A stretch of DNA of 14,882 nt from UBA3064 sp016868095 (GCA_041175665.1 JBEDEM010000058.1:1-14882), one strand, 5' to 3'; positions 1-7,181 are shown, counted from the stretch's first letter. The notes: generated by a model from the sequence alone, not told the origin. Numbers and translations are program-made.

Positions 1-735
1 GCTGTGCTCGCCAAAGGCACAACCCTCATTGAAAATGCTGCGCGCGAGCCTGAAGTGGTTGATCTTGCCCAAATGTTGGTTCAAATGGGCGCAAAAATAG
101 ATGGTATTGGGACTGACCGACTGAACATCGAAGGCGTCGAAGAGCTCAAGGGCGCGCGCTATAAGGTTATGCCCGATCGCATCGAGGCCGGTACCTTTCT
201 TTGTGCGCTTGCTGCCTGCGGGGGCCGTGTTCGGCTCGAATCGGCACACCCTGCCAGTATGGACGCAAGCCTTGAAAAGCTGCGCGATGCAGGCGCTAGG
301 ATTCGCTGCGGTGAAGACTGGATCGACATGGAAATGGCCTCAAGGCCACGTCCTGTCAATTTGCGTACAGCGCCCTATCCAGGCTTTGCTACCGATATGC
401 AAGCCCAATTCATGGCACTGAATGCCCTGGCTGACGGTACCTCGGTGATCCATGAGACTATTTTTGAGAATCGCTTCATGCACGTCCAAGAGCTCAATCG
501 CCTTGGCGCCGATATTCAGATCGAAGGTCATACCGCGATTGTCAAAGGGGTGGCTGCCTTATCGGCGGCAAATGTGATGGCGACCGATCTCAGGGCTTCG
601 GCAGGGCTCGTCATTGCGGCTTTGGTTGCGCGTGGCACCACCACGATCGAAAGGATCTACCACCTTGACCGAGGCTATGAGGCGATGGAGCGAAAGCTAC
701 AAAACCTGGGAGCCCAAGTTGAGCGTTTGAAGTAG
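1..735 (+). CDS. murA: UDP-N-acetylglucosamine 1-carboxyvinyltransferase (MurA), 3' part only
   Basis: The reading frame is open from the first base, so the gene starts upstream of the window. About 244 codons are present. By comparison with E. coli MurA (419 residues), roughly the first 175 residues are missing, including the region of catalytic Cys115. MurA transfers enolpyruvate from PEP to UDP-GlcNAc in the cytoplasm, the first committed step of peptidoglycan synthesis. Family signatures seen here are ENAAREPE near the window start, LRTAPYPGFATDMQAQF (the Asp codon at 394-396 matches E. coli Asp305), ENRFMHVQEL, MATDLRASA and IYHLDRGYEAME (the Arg codon at 670-672 matches Arg397). The C-terminus is at the usual place for the family. 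hisG follows after 41 bases on the same strand, so the two are probably cotranscribed, as is common in betaproteobacteria. Confidence 0.97.
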   Translation, partial: AVLAKGTTLIENAAREPEVVDLAQMLVQMGAKIDGIGTDRLNIEGVEELKGARYKVMPDRIEAGTFLCALAACGGRVRLESAHPASMDASLEKLRDAGARIRCGEDWIDMEMASRPRPVNLRTAPYPGFATDMQAQFMALNALADGTSVIHETIFENRFMHVQELNRLGADIQIEGHTAIVKGVAALSAANVMATDLRASAGLVIAALVARGTTTIERIYHLDRGYEAMERKLQNLGAQVERLK

Positions 736-776
736 CGCAAGCTGCCTCGCATGCCTGATGATCTGCGCGATGAGCC

Positions 777-1424
777 ATGACTAATCCGAATCAACAACTC
801 ACCTTGGCCTTATCAAAGGGCCGCATTCTTGAGGAAACCATGCCCTTGCTTGACCGCGCGGGTGTACAGGTCGACCCCAAGGAACTGGCTTCTCGCAAAT
901 TGATCATTCCCACCAGTGATCCTGTCTTGCGTTTGCTGATCGTTCGCGCAAGCGACGTACCTACTTATGTCGCTTATGGCGCTGCCGATATGGGTGTTGC
1001 CGGCCATGATGTCTTGCTCGAGCACGGCAGCCAGGGTCTTTATCAGCCAATTGATTTGGGTATTGGACGCTGCCGGATGTGTGTTGCCGTACCTGCTGGC
1101 TTTGATTATCAACACGCTGTCCGCCGCGGCGCAAGACTTCGCATCGCAACCAAATACACCGAGACGGCTCGAAGCCATTTTGCTTCGAAAGGCGTTCATG
1201 TTGACCTTATCAAGCTTTATGGTTCGATGGAGCTTGCCCCGCTTGTCGGTTTGGCAGATGCCATTGTCGATCTGGTGAGCACAGGCAGCACCTTGAAAGC
1301 CAATCACCTGGTCGAAGTCGAGGAGATTTGTCAGATCTCCTCGCGTCTGATTGTGAACCAGGCTGCGCTAAAAACCCGTGGTGCTCGTATAGCACCTTAC
1401 TTGAAGGCTTTCGAAACCCGATGA
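777..1424 (+). CDS. hisG: ATP phosphoribosyltransferase, short-form catalytic subunit (HisG)
   Basis: This is the first enzyme of histidine synthesis: it condenses ATP with PRPP to give phosphoribosyl-ATP. At 215 residues it is the short form, which lacks the C-terminal regulatory ACT-like domain of the long E. coli-type enzyme (about 299 residues) and needs the HisZ subunit for activity and feedback control. No hisZ is in the window. The N-terminus LTLALSKGRILEETMPLL is typical of the family. The PRPP-binding loop is at residues 161-176 (DAIVDLVSTGSTLKAN), and KLYGSMELAPLVGLADAIVD also matches. ATG 777 is the only start that gives the usual N-terminus; the Shine-Dalgarno sequence is weak (a GATGAG-like stretch). 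The TGA stop overlaps the hisD ATG in an ATGA junction, which suggests translational coupling. Confidence 0.97.
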   Translation: MTNPNQQLTLALSKGRILEETMPLLDRAGVQVDPKELASRKLIIPTSDPVLRLLIVRASDVPTYVAYGAADMGVAGHDVLLEHGSQGLYQPIDLGIGRCRMCVAVPAGFDYQHAVRRGARLRIATKYTETARSHFASKGVHVDLIKLYGSMELAPLVGLADAIVDLVSTGSTLKANHLVEVEEICQISSRLIVNQAALKTRGARIAPYLKAFETR

Positions 1425-2740
1425 GTCCACCGAGCCTGCAACTGCTCCCCATCAATCGCCTTGATAGCACCGAGGCGGATTTCGCCAAGCGATTTACGAG
1501 CTTGCTTGCCTGGGAAGATGAAAAGGATCAGGCTGTTGAGGCGGCGGTCTCCGAGATCATTCAAGCGGTCCGCCTCGAAGGCGATGCGGCTGTTTTGCGA
1601 TACACCGAGCGTTTCGACCGACTGCATGCTCAAAGGCTTGCGGATTTGGAAATCCCCTTAAGCGTGTGCCAACAGGCGCTCGCCGATTTGCCTTCTGATC
1701 AGGCTTATGCACTAGAAGCTGCACATCAGCGCATCAAAAGTTTTCACGAAAGGCAATTAAGTCCCAGCTGGAGTTACCTAGACGAATACGGTAATCGATT
1801 AGGTCAGAAAGTCACTGCGCTTGACCGTGTTGGCTTATATGTCCCTGGGGGTAAGGCTGCCTATCCCTCATCGGTGTTGATGAACGCAGTGCCTGCCAAG
1901 GTTGCAGGCGTTGGCGAATTAATCATGGTCGTTCCAACACCTGATGGGCAGCGCAATCCCTTGGTCTTGGCAGCTGCAGCGCTTGCCCAGGCCGATCAGG
2001 TATTTAGTATCGGTGGCGCTCAGGCGGTTGCGGCTTTGGCCTATGGTACCCAAACGATTGCTGCGGTCGACAAAATTACCGGGCCAGGTAATGCTTATGT
2101 GGCTGAAGCTAAGCGGCGAGTGTTTGGCAAAGTAGGCATCGACATGATCGCCGGCCCATCGGAGATTCTCGTGCTTTGCGATGGCAAGCAAGTCAGGCCT
2201 GAGTGGGTGGCGATGGACTTATTTTCGCAGGCCGAACACGACGAACTGGCGCAGGCTATTTTGCTGTGCCCGGATGCCGACTTTATTGAGCAGGTTCACC
2301 ATGCATTAAGCCGTCTGGTCACAAATTTGCCCCGGCGTACGGTGATTGAACGATCGATGGCTGATCGCGGTCTGCTGGTCAAAGTGCGCGATATGAACGA
2401 AGCATGCGAGCTGGCCAACCAGGTGGCGGCAGAACATCTTGAGATTATTGCTGAAAGCCCCGAGCTTTGGGCCGATCAGATTCGCCACGCGGGCGCGCTT
2501 TTTCTGGGCCCATGGTCCTCGGAGTCATTAGGTGATTACTGCGCCGGCCCCAACCACGTGTTACCGACGATGAGAACTGCACGATTTTCCTCGCCACTGG
2601 GGGTTTACGACTTCCAGAAGCGATCAAGCCTGATTCAAATCAGTGAGCAAGGCGCTAAAGTTCTTGGGCCGCTGGCAAGTTGCCTGGCCAACGCCGAAGG
2701 CTTACAGGCTCATGCAGCTTCGGCCGATATGAGAGTGTGA
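1421..2740 (+). CDS. hisD: Histidinol dehydrogenase (HisD)
   Basis: HisD catalyses the last two steps of the pathway, the NAD-dependent oxidation of L-histidinol to L-histidine, as a zinc enzyme. From ATG 1421 the protein has 439 residues (E. coli 434). Motifs in order are VGLYVPGGKAAYPSSVLMN near 137-155, KITGPGNAYVAEAKR at 218-232, DMIAGPSEILV at 241-251, the zinc ligands Gln270 and His273 in SQAEHD, the catalytic pair Glu338/His339 in AEHLEI, the zinc ligand Asp372 in GDYCAGPNHVLPT, and His431 near the C-terminus. The frame is open further upstream to a TTG at 1328. ATG 1421 is preferred because it forms the ATGA overlap with the hisG stop and gives the normal length. The last 31 bases overlap the 3' end of hisC on the other strand. 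Confidence 0.97.
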   Translation: MSPPSLQLLPINRLDSTEADFAKRFTSLLAWEDEKDQAVEAAVSEIIQAVRLEGDAAVLRYTERFDRLHAQRLADLEIPLSVCQQALADLPSDQAYALEAAHQRIKSFHERQLSPSWSYLDEYGNRLGQKVTALDRVGLYVPGGKAAYPSSVLMNAVPAKVAGVGELIMVVPTPDGQRNPLVLAAAALAQADQVFSIGGAQAVAALAYGTQTIAAVDKITGPGNAYVAEAKRRVFGKVGIDMIAGPSEILVLCDGKQVRPEWVAMDLFSQAEHDELAQAILLCPDADFIEQVHHALSRLVTNLPRRTVIERSMADRGLLVKVRDMNEACELANQVAAEHLEIIAESPELWADQIRHAGALFLGPWSSESLGDYCAGPNHVLPTMRTARFSSPLGVYDFQKRSSLIQISEQGAKVLGPLASCLANAEGLQAHAASADMRV

Positions 2741-3780
2741 AGCGCAAGAATTAGCGCTTGGCACTGGTCCTCGTCACCAATGCTAATCCTTAAAAATTGA
2801 TCGATGCCGGCCTTGGCAAAGTGGCGAACCAATATGTTTTTTTGGCGAAGGCCGTGCGCAAGCTTGGCTGCATCATGGGAGCGATGGCGAACAAATAAAA
2901 AGTTCGCCTTGGAATCGAGCACCTCAAAACCGATGTTTTGAAGAGCATCGCTCAGGGTATTGCGACTTTTCATCACCCGGGCCCTGTTGGCCTCAAACCA
3001 TGCTTCATCTTCGATGGCTGCGATTGCGCCAGCCATCGCGACCCGATCAACGGTATAAGAGTTAAAGCTATTTTTCACGCGCTCAAGCGCTTCAATCAGA
3101 TCGGCCGAGGCGAAGGCAAAACCTACCCTCAAGCCTGCAAGCGCTCTGGACTTTGAGAGGGTTTGTACAACCATGAGATTGTCGAGTTCGTTGATAAAGG
3201 GCAGGCAAGACGCAGCACCGAAATCAACATAGGCCTCATCGACCACAACGAGCCGCTGTGGATGCTCGCGGGCATGATCAAGTATTACCTCAACCGGTAG
3301 TGCAATGCCGGTTGGCGCATTGGGGTTGGGGAGGATCAAACTGCCTGCCTCGTGCGACACCTTGGCTAAATCGATCGAAAAATCACCGGAAAGCTCAAAG
3401 GGCTTGGCTTGAATCCCATAAAGTTGGCAGTAAACCGGATAAAAGCTGTAACTGATTGCCGGGTAAGCACAACCGCCCGGTTGGCCCATCAGGGCTTGAA
3501 ACAAGAAGGCGAGCACTTCATCGGAACCGTTACCCACAAAAATCTCTTCGGGCTTGATGCGGTAGCTATGTGCAAGCTTTTGCTTTAAGGCCGTGGTTGA
3601 GGGATCTGGGTAAAGCCTAAGTGAGTCATCCAAAACCTTGCGCATGGCCTCTATGGCCTTTGCCGATGGCGGATAAGGATTTTCGTTGGTGTTGAGTTTG
3701 ATCAAGCCCTCAAGCCGCGGTTGTTCGCCGGGTACGTAGGGTGTTAGAGACGATAAGAAGGGGTTCCAGAAGCGCTTCAT
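2710..3780 (-). CDS. hisC: Histidinol-phosphate aminotransferase (HisC), inverted within the his cluster
   Basis: HisC is a PLP-dependent class I/II aminotransferase that converts imidazole acetol phosphate plus glutamate to histidinol phosphate. It has 356 residues, the normal family length. It shows LIKLNTNENPYPPS at 26-39, GNGSDEVL at 83-90, NPNAPTG at 152-158, VVVDEAYVDF at 178-187 (PLP-contacting Asp181 and Tyr184), the PLP-lysine Lys210 in TLSKSRALAGLRVGFA, and Arg331 in LRISIG for substrate carboxylate binding. ATG at 3780 gives the standard N-terminus; the Shine-Dalgarno sequence is weak (GGA about 5 bases upstream). The gene sits between hisD and hisB as expected, but on the opposite strand. 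Its stop lies within hisD, and its start is 24 bases from the divergent hisB start. All catalytic residues are intact and base use resembles the neighbours, so there is no sign of decay or recent foreign origin. Its promoter would have to lie within the 5' part of hisB. Confidence 0.96.
   Translation of the reverse strand: MKRFWNPFLSSLTPYVPGEQPRLEGLIKLNTNENPYPPSAKAIEAMRKVLDDSLRLYPDPSTTALKQKLAHSYRIKPEEIFVGNGSDEVLAFLFQALMGQPGGCAYPAISYSFYPVYCQLYGIQAKPFELSGDFSIDLAKVSHEAGSLILPNPNAPTGIALPVEVILDHAREHPQRLVVVDEAYVDFGAASCLPFINELDNLMVVQTLSKSRALAGLRVGFAFASADLIEALERVKNSFNSYTVDRVAMAGAIAAIEDEAWFEANRARVMKSRNTLSDALQNIGFEVLDSKANFLFVRHRSHDAAKLAHGLRQKNILVRHFAKAGIDQFLRISIGDEDQCQALILALHTLISAEAA
2740..2759 (+). terminator. 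Possible hairpin directly after the hisD stop
   Basis: AAGCGC (2740-2745) and GCGCTT (2754-2759) form a perfect 6-bp inverted repeat with an 8-base loop, starting on the last base of the hisD stop codon. The sequence also encodes the C-terminal part of HisC on the minus strand. No T-tract follows, so this is at best a weak or Rho-assisted 3' end for hisD mRNA. The repeat could also be chance. Confidence 0.25.
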
Positions 3781-3804
3781 AATTCCGAATGTATCATTGG
3801 GGCC

Positions 3805-4392
3805 ATGCGTAAAGCCGAGGTCAGCCGAAATACGGCAGAAACCCAGATTAGCGTGGCCTTAAACCTTGATGGTCATGGCGAGCGTTCCTTTGTGACTGGG
3901 CTGCCTTTTCTCGATCATATGCTCGATCAAATTGCTCGGCACGGCATGGTTGACCTGAGGGTCAAGGCTATTGGTGATTTGCACATCGATGCACACCACA
4001 CGGTTGAAGATATTGGTATCACGATCGGTCAGGCCTTTGCGCAGGCGATCGGAGACAAATCAGGCATTTACCGATATGGCCACGCCTATGTGCCGCTCGA
4101 TGAGGCGCTGTCCAGGGTTGTGTTGGATCTTTCAGGAAGACCTGGCCTTGAATTTCATTGCAAGTTCGTTCGTGGCACGGTCGGTAATTTCGATCTCGAT
4201 TTAGTCCACGAATTTTTTCAGGGCTTTGTGAATCACGCCATGGTCACATTGCATGTTGATAATTTGCGTGGTGAAAATGCACATCATCAGTGTGAGACGA
4301 TTTTTAAAGCCTTTGGTCGGGCCCTTCGCATGGCAGTCAGCCTCGACGATCGAAGCTCAGGGCGTATCCCATCGACCAAGGAAGTCCTTTAA
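3805..4392 (+). CDS. hisB: Imidazoleglycerol-phosphate dehydratase (HisB, single-domain)
   Basis: HisB dehydrates imidazoleglycerol phosphate to imidazole acetol phosphate in the cytoplasm, using manganese. At 195 residues this is the monofunctional dehydratase, without the N-terminal histidinol-phosphate phosphatase domain of E. coli HisB. The metal-binding motifs are both present: HHTVED at 64-69 and HHQCE at 160-164. FLDHML at 35-40, ARHG at 44-47 and VHEFFQGF at 135-142 also match. The N-terminus MRKAEVSRNTAETQISV is the usual one, fixing ATG 3805. The start has only a GGGG two bases upstream, too close to be a good Shine-Dalgarno site. With hisC divergent and only 24 bases away, any promoter for hisB must overlap the hisC coding region. 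Confidence 0.97.
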   Translation: MRKAEVSRNTAETQISVALNLDGHGERSFVTGLPFLDHMLDQIARHGMVDLRVKAIGDLHIDAHHTVEDIGITIGQAFAQAIGDKSGIYRYGHAYVPLDEALSRVVLDLSGRPGLEFHCKFVRGTVGNFDLDLVHEFFQGFVNHAMVTLHVDNLRGENAHHQCETIFKAFGRALRMAVSLDDRSSGRIPSTKEVL

Positions 4393-4469
4393 TCCAAGCG
4401 GTTTTGCGCTGAGGCAAGCAGGTATTTTCGTTTACAGCCTATAAGAATATTGCCCTTGTTGAAAGCCTT

Positions 4470-5096
4470 ATGAAGAGCATCGTGGTTGTTGATTACGGAA
4501 TGGGCAATTTGCGCTCGGTTGCCAAAGCCCTTGAGCATGTGGCGCCTCAACATCGAATCATGGTGAGCGATGAGCCGCAAGCGATTGATCATTGCGATCG
4601 GCTGGTGTTGCCGGGTCAGGGCGCGATGCCCGACTGCATGCGCAAGCTTAAGGCTTCGGGACTGCTTGAGAGCTTATTGAGGGCGGCCGAGACAAAGCCC
4701 TTGTTGGGCGTTTGTATTGGCGAGCAAATGCTCTTTGAACGCAGCGAGGAAGGGCCTAGTGAAGGACTCGGGCTTTTGACCGGTGCTGTGTTGCGCTTTG
4801 ATGCCAGGGCTGGGCTCAAGATCCCGCATATGGGCTGGAATCGTGTTTGGCCGAGCGAAAGCTTTATCGGGCATCCGTTATGGCAGGGCATTGAAGCAGG
4901 CAGCTATTTTTATTTTGTTCACAGCTACTATGTCCAAGCGTCTGATTCTTCCCACATTGCTGCATCGACAGAATATGGCATTCGCTTCACTTCGGCGGTT
5001 TCGAGCCATAATATTTTCGCAACCCAGTTTCACCCGGAAAAAAGCGCCGAGCACGGCTTGCGCCTTTATGAAAACTTTGTTCGCTGGGACCCCTGA
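4470..5096 (+). CDS. hisH: Imidazole glycerol phosphate synthase, glutamine amidotransferase subunit (HisH)
   Basis: HisH is a class I glutaminase. It releases ammonia from glutamine and passes it through HisF to build the imidazole ring and AICAR. The protein has 208 residues. It begins MKSIVVVDYGMGNLRSVAKAL, the standard start. The catalytic triad is Cys82 in GVCIGEQMLF, His188 and Glu190 in ATQFHPEKS. PHMGWN at 119-124 is also characteristic. A 77-base gap separates it from hisB, the largest gap within the plus-strand his run. It contains a TATAAG (4440-4445) that could be a -10 element, but no convincing -35. hisA follows 18 bases after the stop. Confidence 0.97.
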   Translation: MKSIVVVDYGMGNLRSVAKALEHVAPQHRIMVSDEPQAIDHCDRLVLPGQGAMPDCMRKLKASGLLESLLRAAETKPLLGVCIGEQMLFERSEEGPSEGLGLLTGAVLRFDARAGLKIPHMGWNRVWPSESFIGHPLWQGIEAGSYFYFVHSYYVQASDSSHIAASTEYGIRFTSAVSSHNIFATQFHPEKSAEHGLRLYENFVRWDP

Positions 5097-5114
5097 CCTT
5101 TTCTCCAAACGACT

Positions 5115-5855
5115 ATGTTGCTGATACCTGCTATCGACCTTAAGGACGGTCGTTGCGTGCGCTTGCGTCAAGGCGATATGAACGACGCAACCGTGTTTTC
5201 CAACGACCCCGCGGCTATGGCCCGACATTGGATAGAAGCCGGTGCCGAACGCCTGCACTTGGTCGACTTAAACGGCGCAGTCGCCGGTAAGCCGGTCAAT
5301 GAAGCTGCGATTCGAAGCATTGTGCGGGCTGTTGACGATCGAATCCCCATTCAACTCGGTGGGGGCATTCGCGATCTCGACACGATTGAGCGTTATGTTG
5401 ATGGCGGCATCAGCTACGTCATCATCGGCACCGCTGCAGTGAAAAGTCCAGGTTTTTTGCGTGATGCCTGTGGGGCTTTCCCTGGCCAAGTCATGGTCGG
5501 TCTTGATGCCAAAGACGGCAAAGTTGCCACCGATGGCTGGAGCAAACTTACCGGCCATGATGTGCTTGATCTGGCCCACAAATTTGAAGACTATGGTGTC
5601 GAAGGCATTATCTACACCGATATTGGCCGCGATGGCATGCTAGGTGGTGTCAACATTGAGGCGACCTTGCGATTGGCATCGGCGGTTGATATGGAGGTTT
5701 TCGCCTCTGGCGGCATAGGCAGTCTTGAAGATATTGAAGCGCTTTTCGACGCAGCAGCCGATCGCGTGTCAGGCGTCATCCTTGGGCGTGCGATCTACGA
5801 GTCGGCTGTTGATCTCAGTCAAGCGATTGAGCGCATTGCAGCCCGCGGCGCATGA
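5115..5855 (+). CDS. hisA: Phosphoribosylformimino-AICAR-phosphate isomerase (HisA)
   Basis: HisA is a (beta/alpha)8-barrel isomerase that opens the ribose of ProFAR by an Amadori rearrangement to give PRFAR, the substrate of HisF/HisH. It has 246 residues, the usual length. Catalytic Asp8 is in IPAIDLKDGRCVRL and the second catalytic Asp131 in VGLDAKDGKVATDGW. The phosphate-binding glycine motifs are IQLGGGIRD at 79-87 and ASGGIGSLEDI at 198-208, with YTDIGRDGML at 167-176 on strand 6. hisF, its paralogue and probable ancient duplicate, follows after 69 bases. Confidence 0.98.
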   Translation: MLLIPAIDLKDGRCVRLRQGDMNDATVFSNDPAAMARHWIEAGAERLHLVDLNGAVAGKPVNEAAIRSIVRAVDDRIPIQLGGGIRDLDTIERYVDGGISYVIIGTAAVKSPGFLRDACGAFPGQVMVGLDAKDGKVATDGWSKLTGHDVLDLAHKFEDYGVEGIIYTDIGRDGMLGGVNIEATLRLASAVDMEVFASGGIGSLEDIEALFDAAADRVSGVILGRAIYESAVDLSQAIERIAARGA

Positions 5856-5924
5856 TGAGTTCGCTATGAACATTGGTGCGTTTGTTGGGGTTTACGATTG
5901 CGCGCTTGTTGGGGCTTGGGCCCT

Positions 5925-6686
5925 GTGCTGACCCGCCGGGTTATTCCCTGCCTCGATGTGACCTCAGGTCGAGTGGTCAAGGGGGTCAATTTCGTGCAAT
6001 TGCGCGATGCCGGGGACCCTGTCGAAATCGCGCGCCGCTACGACGAACAAGGTGCAGATGAGATCACTTTTCTCGACATCACCGCCTCGAGCGATGAGCG
6101 GGACATGATTTTGCATGTGATCGAAGCGGTTGCCGATCAGGTCTTTATTCCCTTAACCGTGGGTGGTGGCGTGCGCAGCCTTGCTGATGTGCGCAGACTG
6201 CTCAACGCAGGTGCAGACAAGGTGTCCATCAATTCTGCGGCGCTTGCCAACCCGGATTTGATCAACGAGGCGAGCAGCTATTTTGGTGCACAGGCGATCG
6301 TCGTGGCCATCGATGCCCGTACGCATGAAGGGTCCTGGGAGGTTTATTCACACGGCGGGCGAAAGCCAGTGGGGCGGGATGTATTGGCCTGGGCAAAAGA
6401 GGTGGCAGACCGTGGAGCTGGCGAAATTTTGCTTACTTCAATGGATCGGGACGGTACCCGCGAGGGCTTTGATCTCGCACTAACACGCGCTGTTTCCGAT
6501 GCGGTTTCGATCCCTGTTATTGCTTCAGGGGGCGTTGGATGCGTTGAGCATCTCGCAGAGGGCGTTATCCATGGCCATGCTGATGCGGTACTAGCCGCCT
6601 CGATTTTCCACTTTGCCGAGGCCAGCATTGCGCAAGCCAAGTCTCATATGGCCGCTTGCGGCATTCCTGTGCGCCTCGTTGGTTGA
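5925..6686 (+). CDS. hisF: Imidazole glycerol phosphate synthase, cyclase subunit (HisF)
   Basis: HisF is the (beta/alpha)8-barrel cyclase that uses ammonia from HisH to convert PRFAR to imidazoleglycerol phosphate and AICAR. I place the start at GTG 5925, giving 253 residues beginning (M)LTRRVIPCLDV. With this start the two catalytic aspartates fall exactly at the canonical positions Asp11 (PCLDV) and Asp130 (VVAID). An in-frame TTG at 5898 would add nine residues (MRACWGLGP) unlike the family N-terminus. Other motifs are TVGGGVRS at 78-85, KVSINSAAL at 99-107, TSMDRDGT at 171-178 and ASGGVG near 200. GGGG at 5911-5914 lies 10 bases upstream, a poor Shine-Dalgarno match. A short frame of 21 codons ends across this GTG start. 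Confidence 0.96.
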   Translation: MLTRRVIPCLDVTSGRVVKGVNFVQLRDAGDPVEIARRYDEQGADEITFLDITASSDERDMILHVIEAVADQVFIPLTVGGGVRSLADVRRLLNAGADKVSINSAALANPDLINEASSYFGAQAIVVAIDARTHEGSWEVYSHGGRKPVGRDVLAWAKEVADRGAGEILLTSMDRDGTREGFDLALTRAVSDAVSIPVIASGGVGCVEHLAEGVIHGHADAVLAASIFHFAEASIAQAKSHMAACGIPVRLVG

Positions 6687-6735
6687 TGTGGGCAAAGCGC
6701 CACGACTGCCCGCACTAGATCTTTAAAAGACCCAT

Positions 6736-6739
6736 AGGA
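6736..6739 (+). promoter_or_regulatory. Ribosome binding site of hisI
   Basis: AGGA lies nine bases upstream of ATG 6749 and supports that ATG as the hisI start rather than the TTG immediately before it at 6746. Confidence 0.6.
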
Positions 6740-6748
6740 CGAGCTTTG

Positions 6749-7168
6749 ATGAGCAGCGAACAACCCGGCCATAGTCTCGATCCAGACGAGGTAGGCTGGC
6801 TAAGCCAGTTGCGCTTCAACGAACAAGGCTTGCTCGCTGCGATAGCCCAGGATTATCAAAGCGGTCGAGTGCTCATGCTTGCCTGGATGAACGAGGCTTC
6901 GCTTCGTGAAAGCTTCGATACGGGATATGCCTGTTACTGGTCGCGCAGTCGTGGTCGATTGTGGCGTAAAGGCGAGGAGTCGGGTCACCGCCAGAAACTG
7001 CACCGCGTTCAACTCGATTGCGACGGTGATGCCTTGCTGCTCCAAGTTGAGCAAATAGGTGTTGCCTGTCACACCGGTCGCTTGTCGTGTTTCTTTTATC
7101 AATGGGACAAGCACGGCTGGCAAATTGCTGAAGATGTCCTTGTAGACCCAGAGAAGGTTTATCGATGA
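6749..7168 (+). CDS. hisI: Phosphoribosyl-AMP cyclohydrolase (HisI)
   Basis: HisI hydrolyses the adenine ring of phosphoribosyl-AMP to give ProFAR, the third step of the pathway, as a zinc/magnesium enzyme. From ATG 6749 it has 139 residues and is the stand-alone cyclohydrolase; the E. coli enzyme is fused to the HisE domain. Signatures are VLMLAWMNEASL at 41-52, TGYACYWSRSRGRLWRKGE at 58-76, SGHRQ at 78-82, the Mg-binding cluster LDCDGDAL at 89-96 (Asp90, Asp92, Asp94, with zinc ligand Cys91), and VACHTGRLSCF at 105-115 with zinc ligands Cys107 and Cys114. It is separated from hisF by 62 bases, and hisE follows 13 bases after the stop. Confidence 0.97.
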   Translation: MSSEQPGHSLDPDEVGWLSQLRFNEQGLLAAIAQDYQSGRVLMLAWMNEASLRESFDTGYACYWSRSRGRLWRKGEESGHRQKLHRVQLDCDGDALLLQVEQIGVACHTGRLSCFFYQWDKHGWQIAEDVLVDPEKVYR

Positions 7169-7181
7169 AAAAGGCCGATCG

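Noticed and set aside
813..1307. Long antisense open frame opposite hisG (164 codons)
   Set aside because: Its translation has no recognisable domain, and hisG on the other strand is fully supported; it is a coding shadow.
1328..1420. Upstream extension of hisD to TTG 1328 (31 extra residues)
   Set aside because: The extra residues lie in the coding 3' end of hisG in another frame and do not resemble HisD; ATG 1421 gives the usual length and an ATGA overlap.
777..1424. HisG as a truncated enzyme
   Set aside because: 215 residues is the normal length of the short HisG form that works with HisZ; no frameshift is seen.
5898..5924. hisF start at TTG 5898
   Set aside because: It adds nine non-family residues and would move the catalytic aspartates off positions 11 and 130; GTG 5925 fits exactly.
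6688..6715. Hairpin in the hisF-hisI gap as a terminator
   Set aside because: Only about five contiguous pairs around a 12-base loop with no T-tract next to it; too weak.
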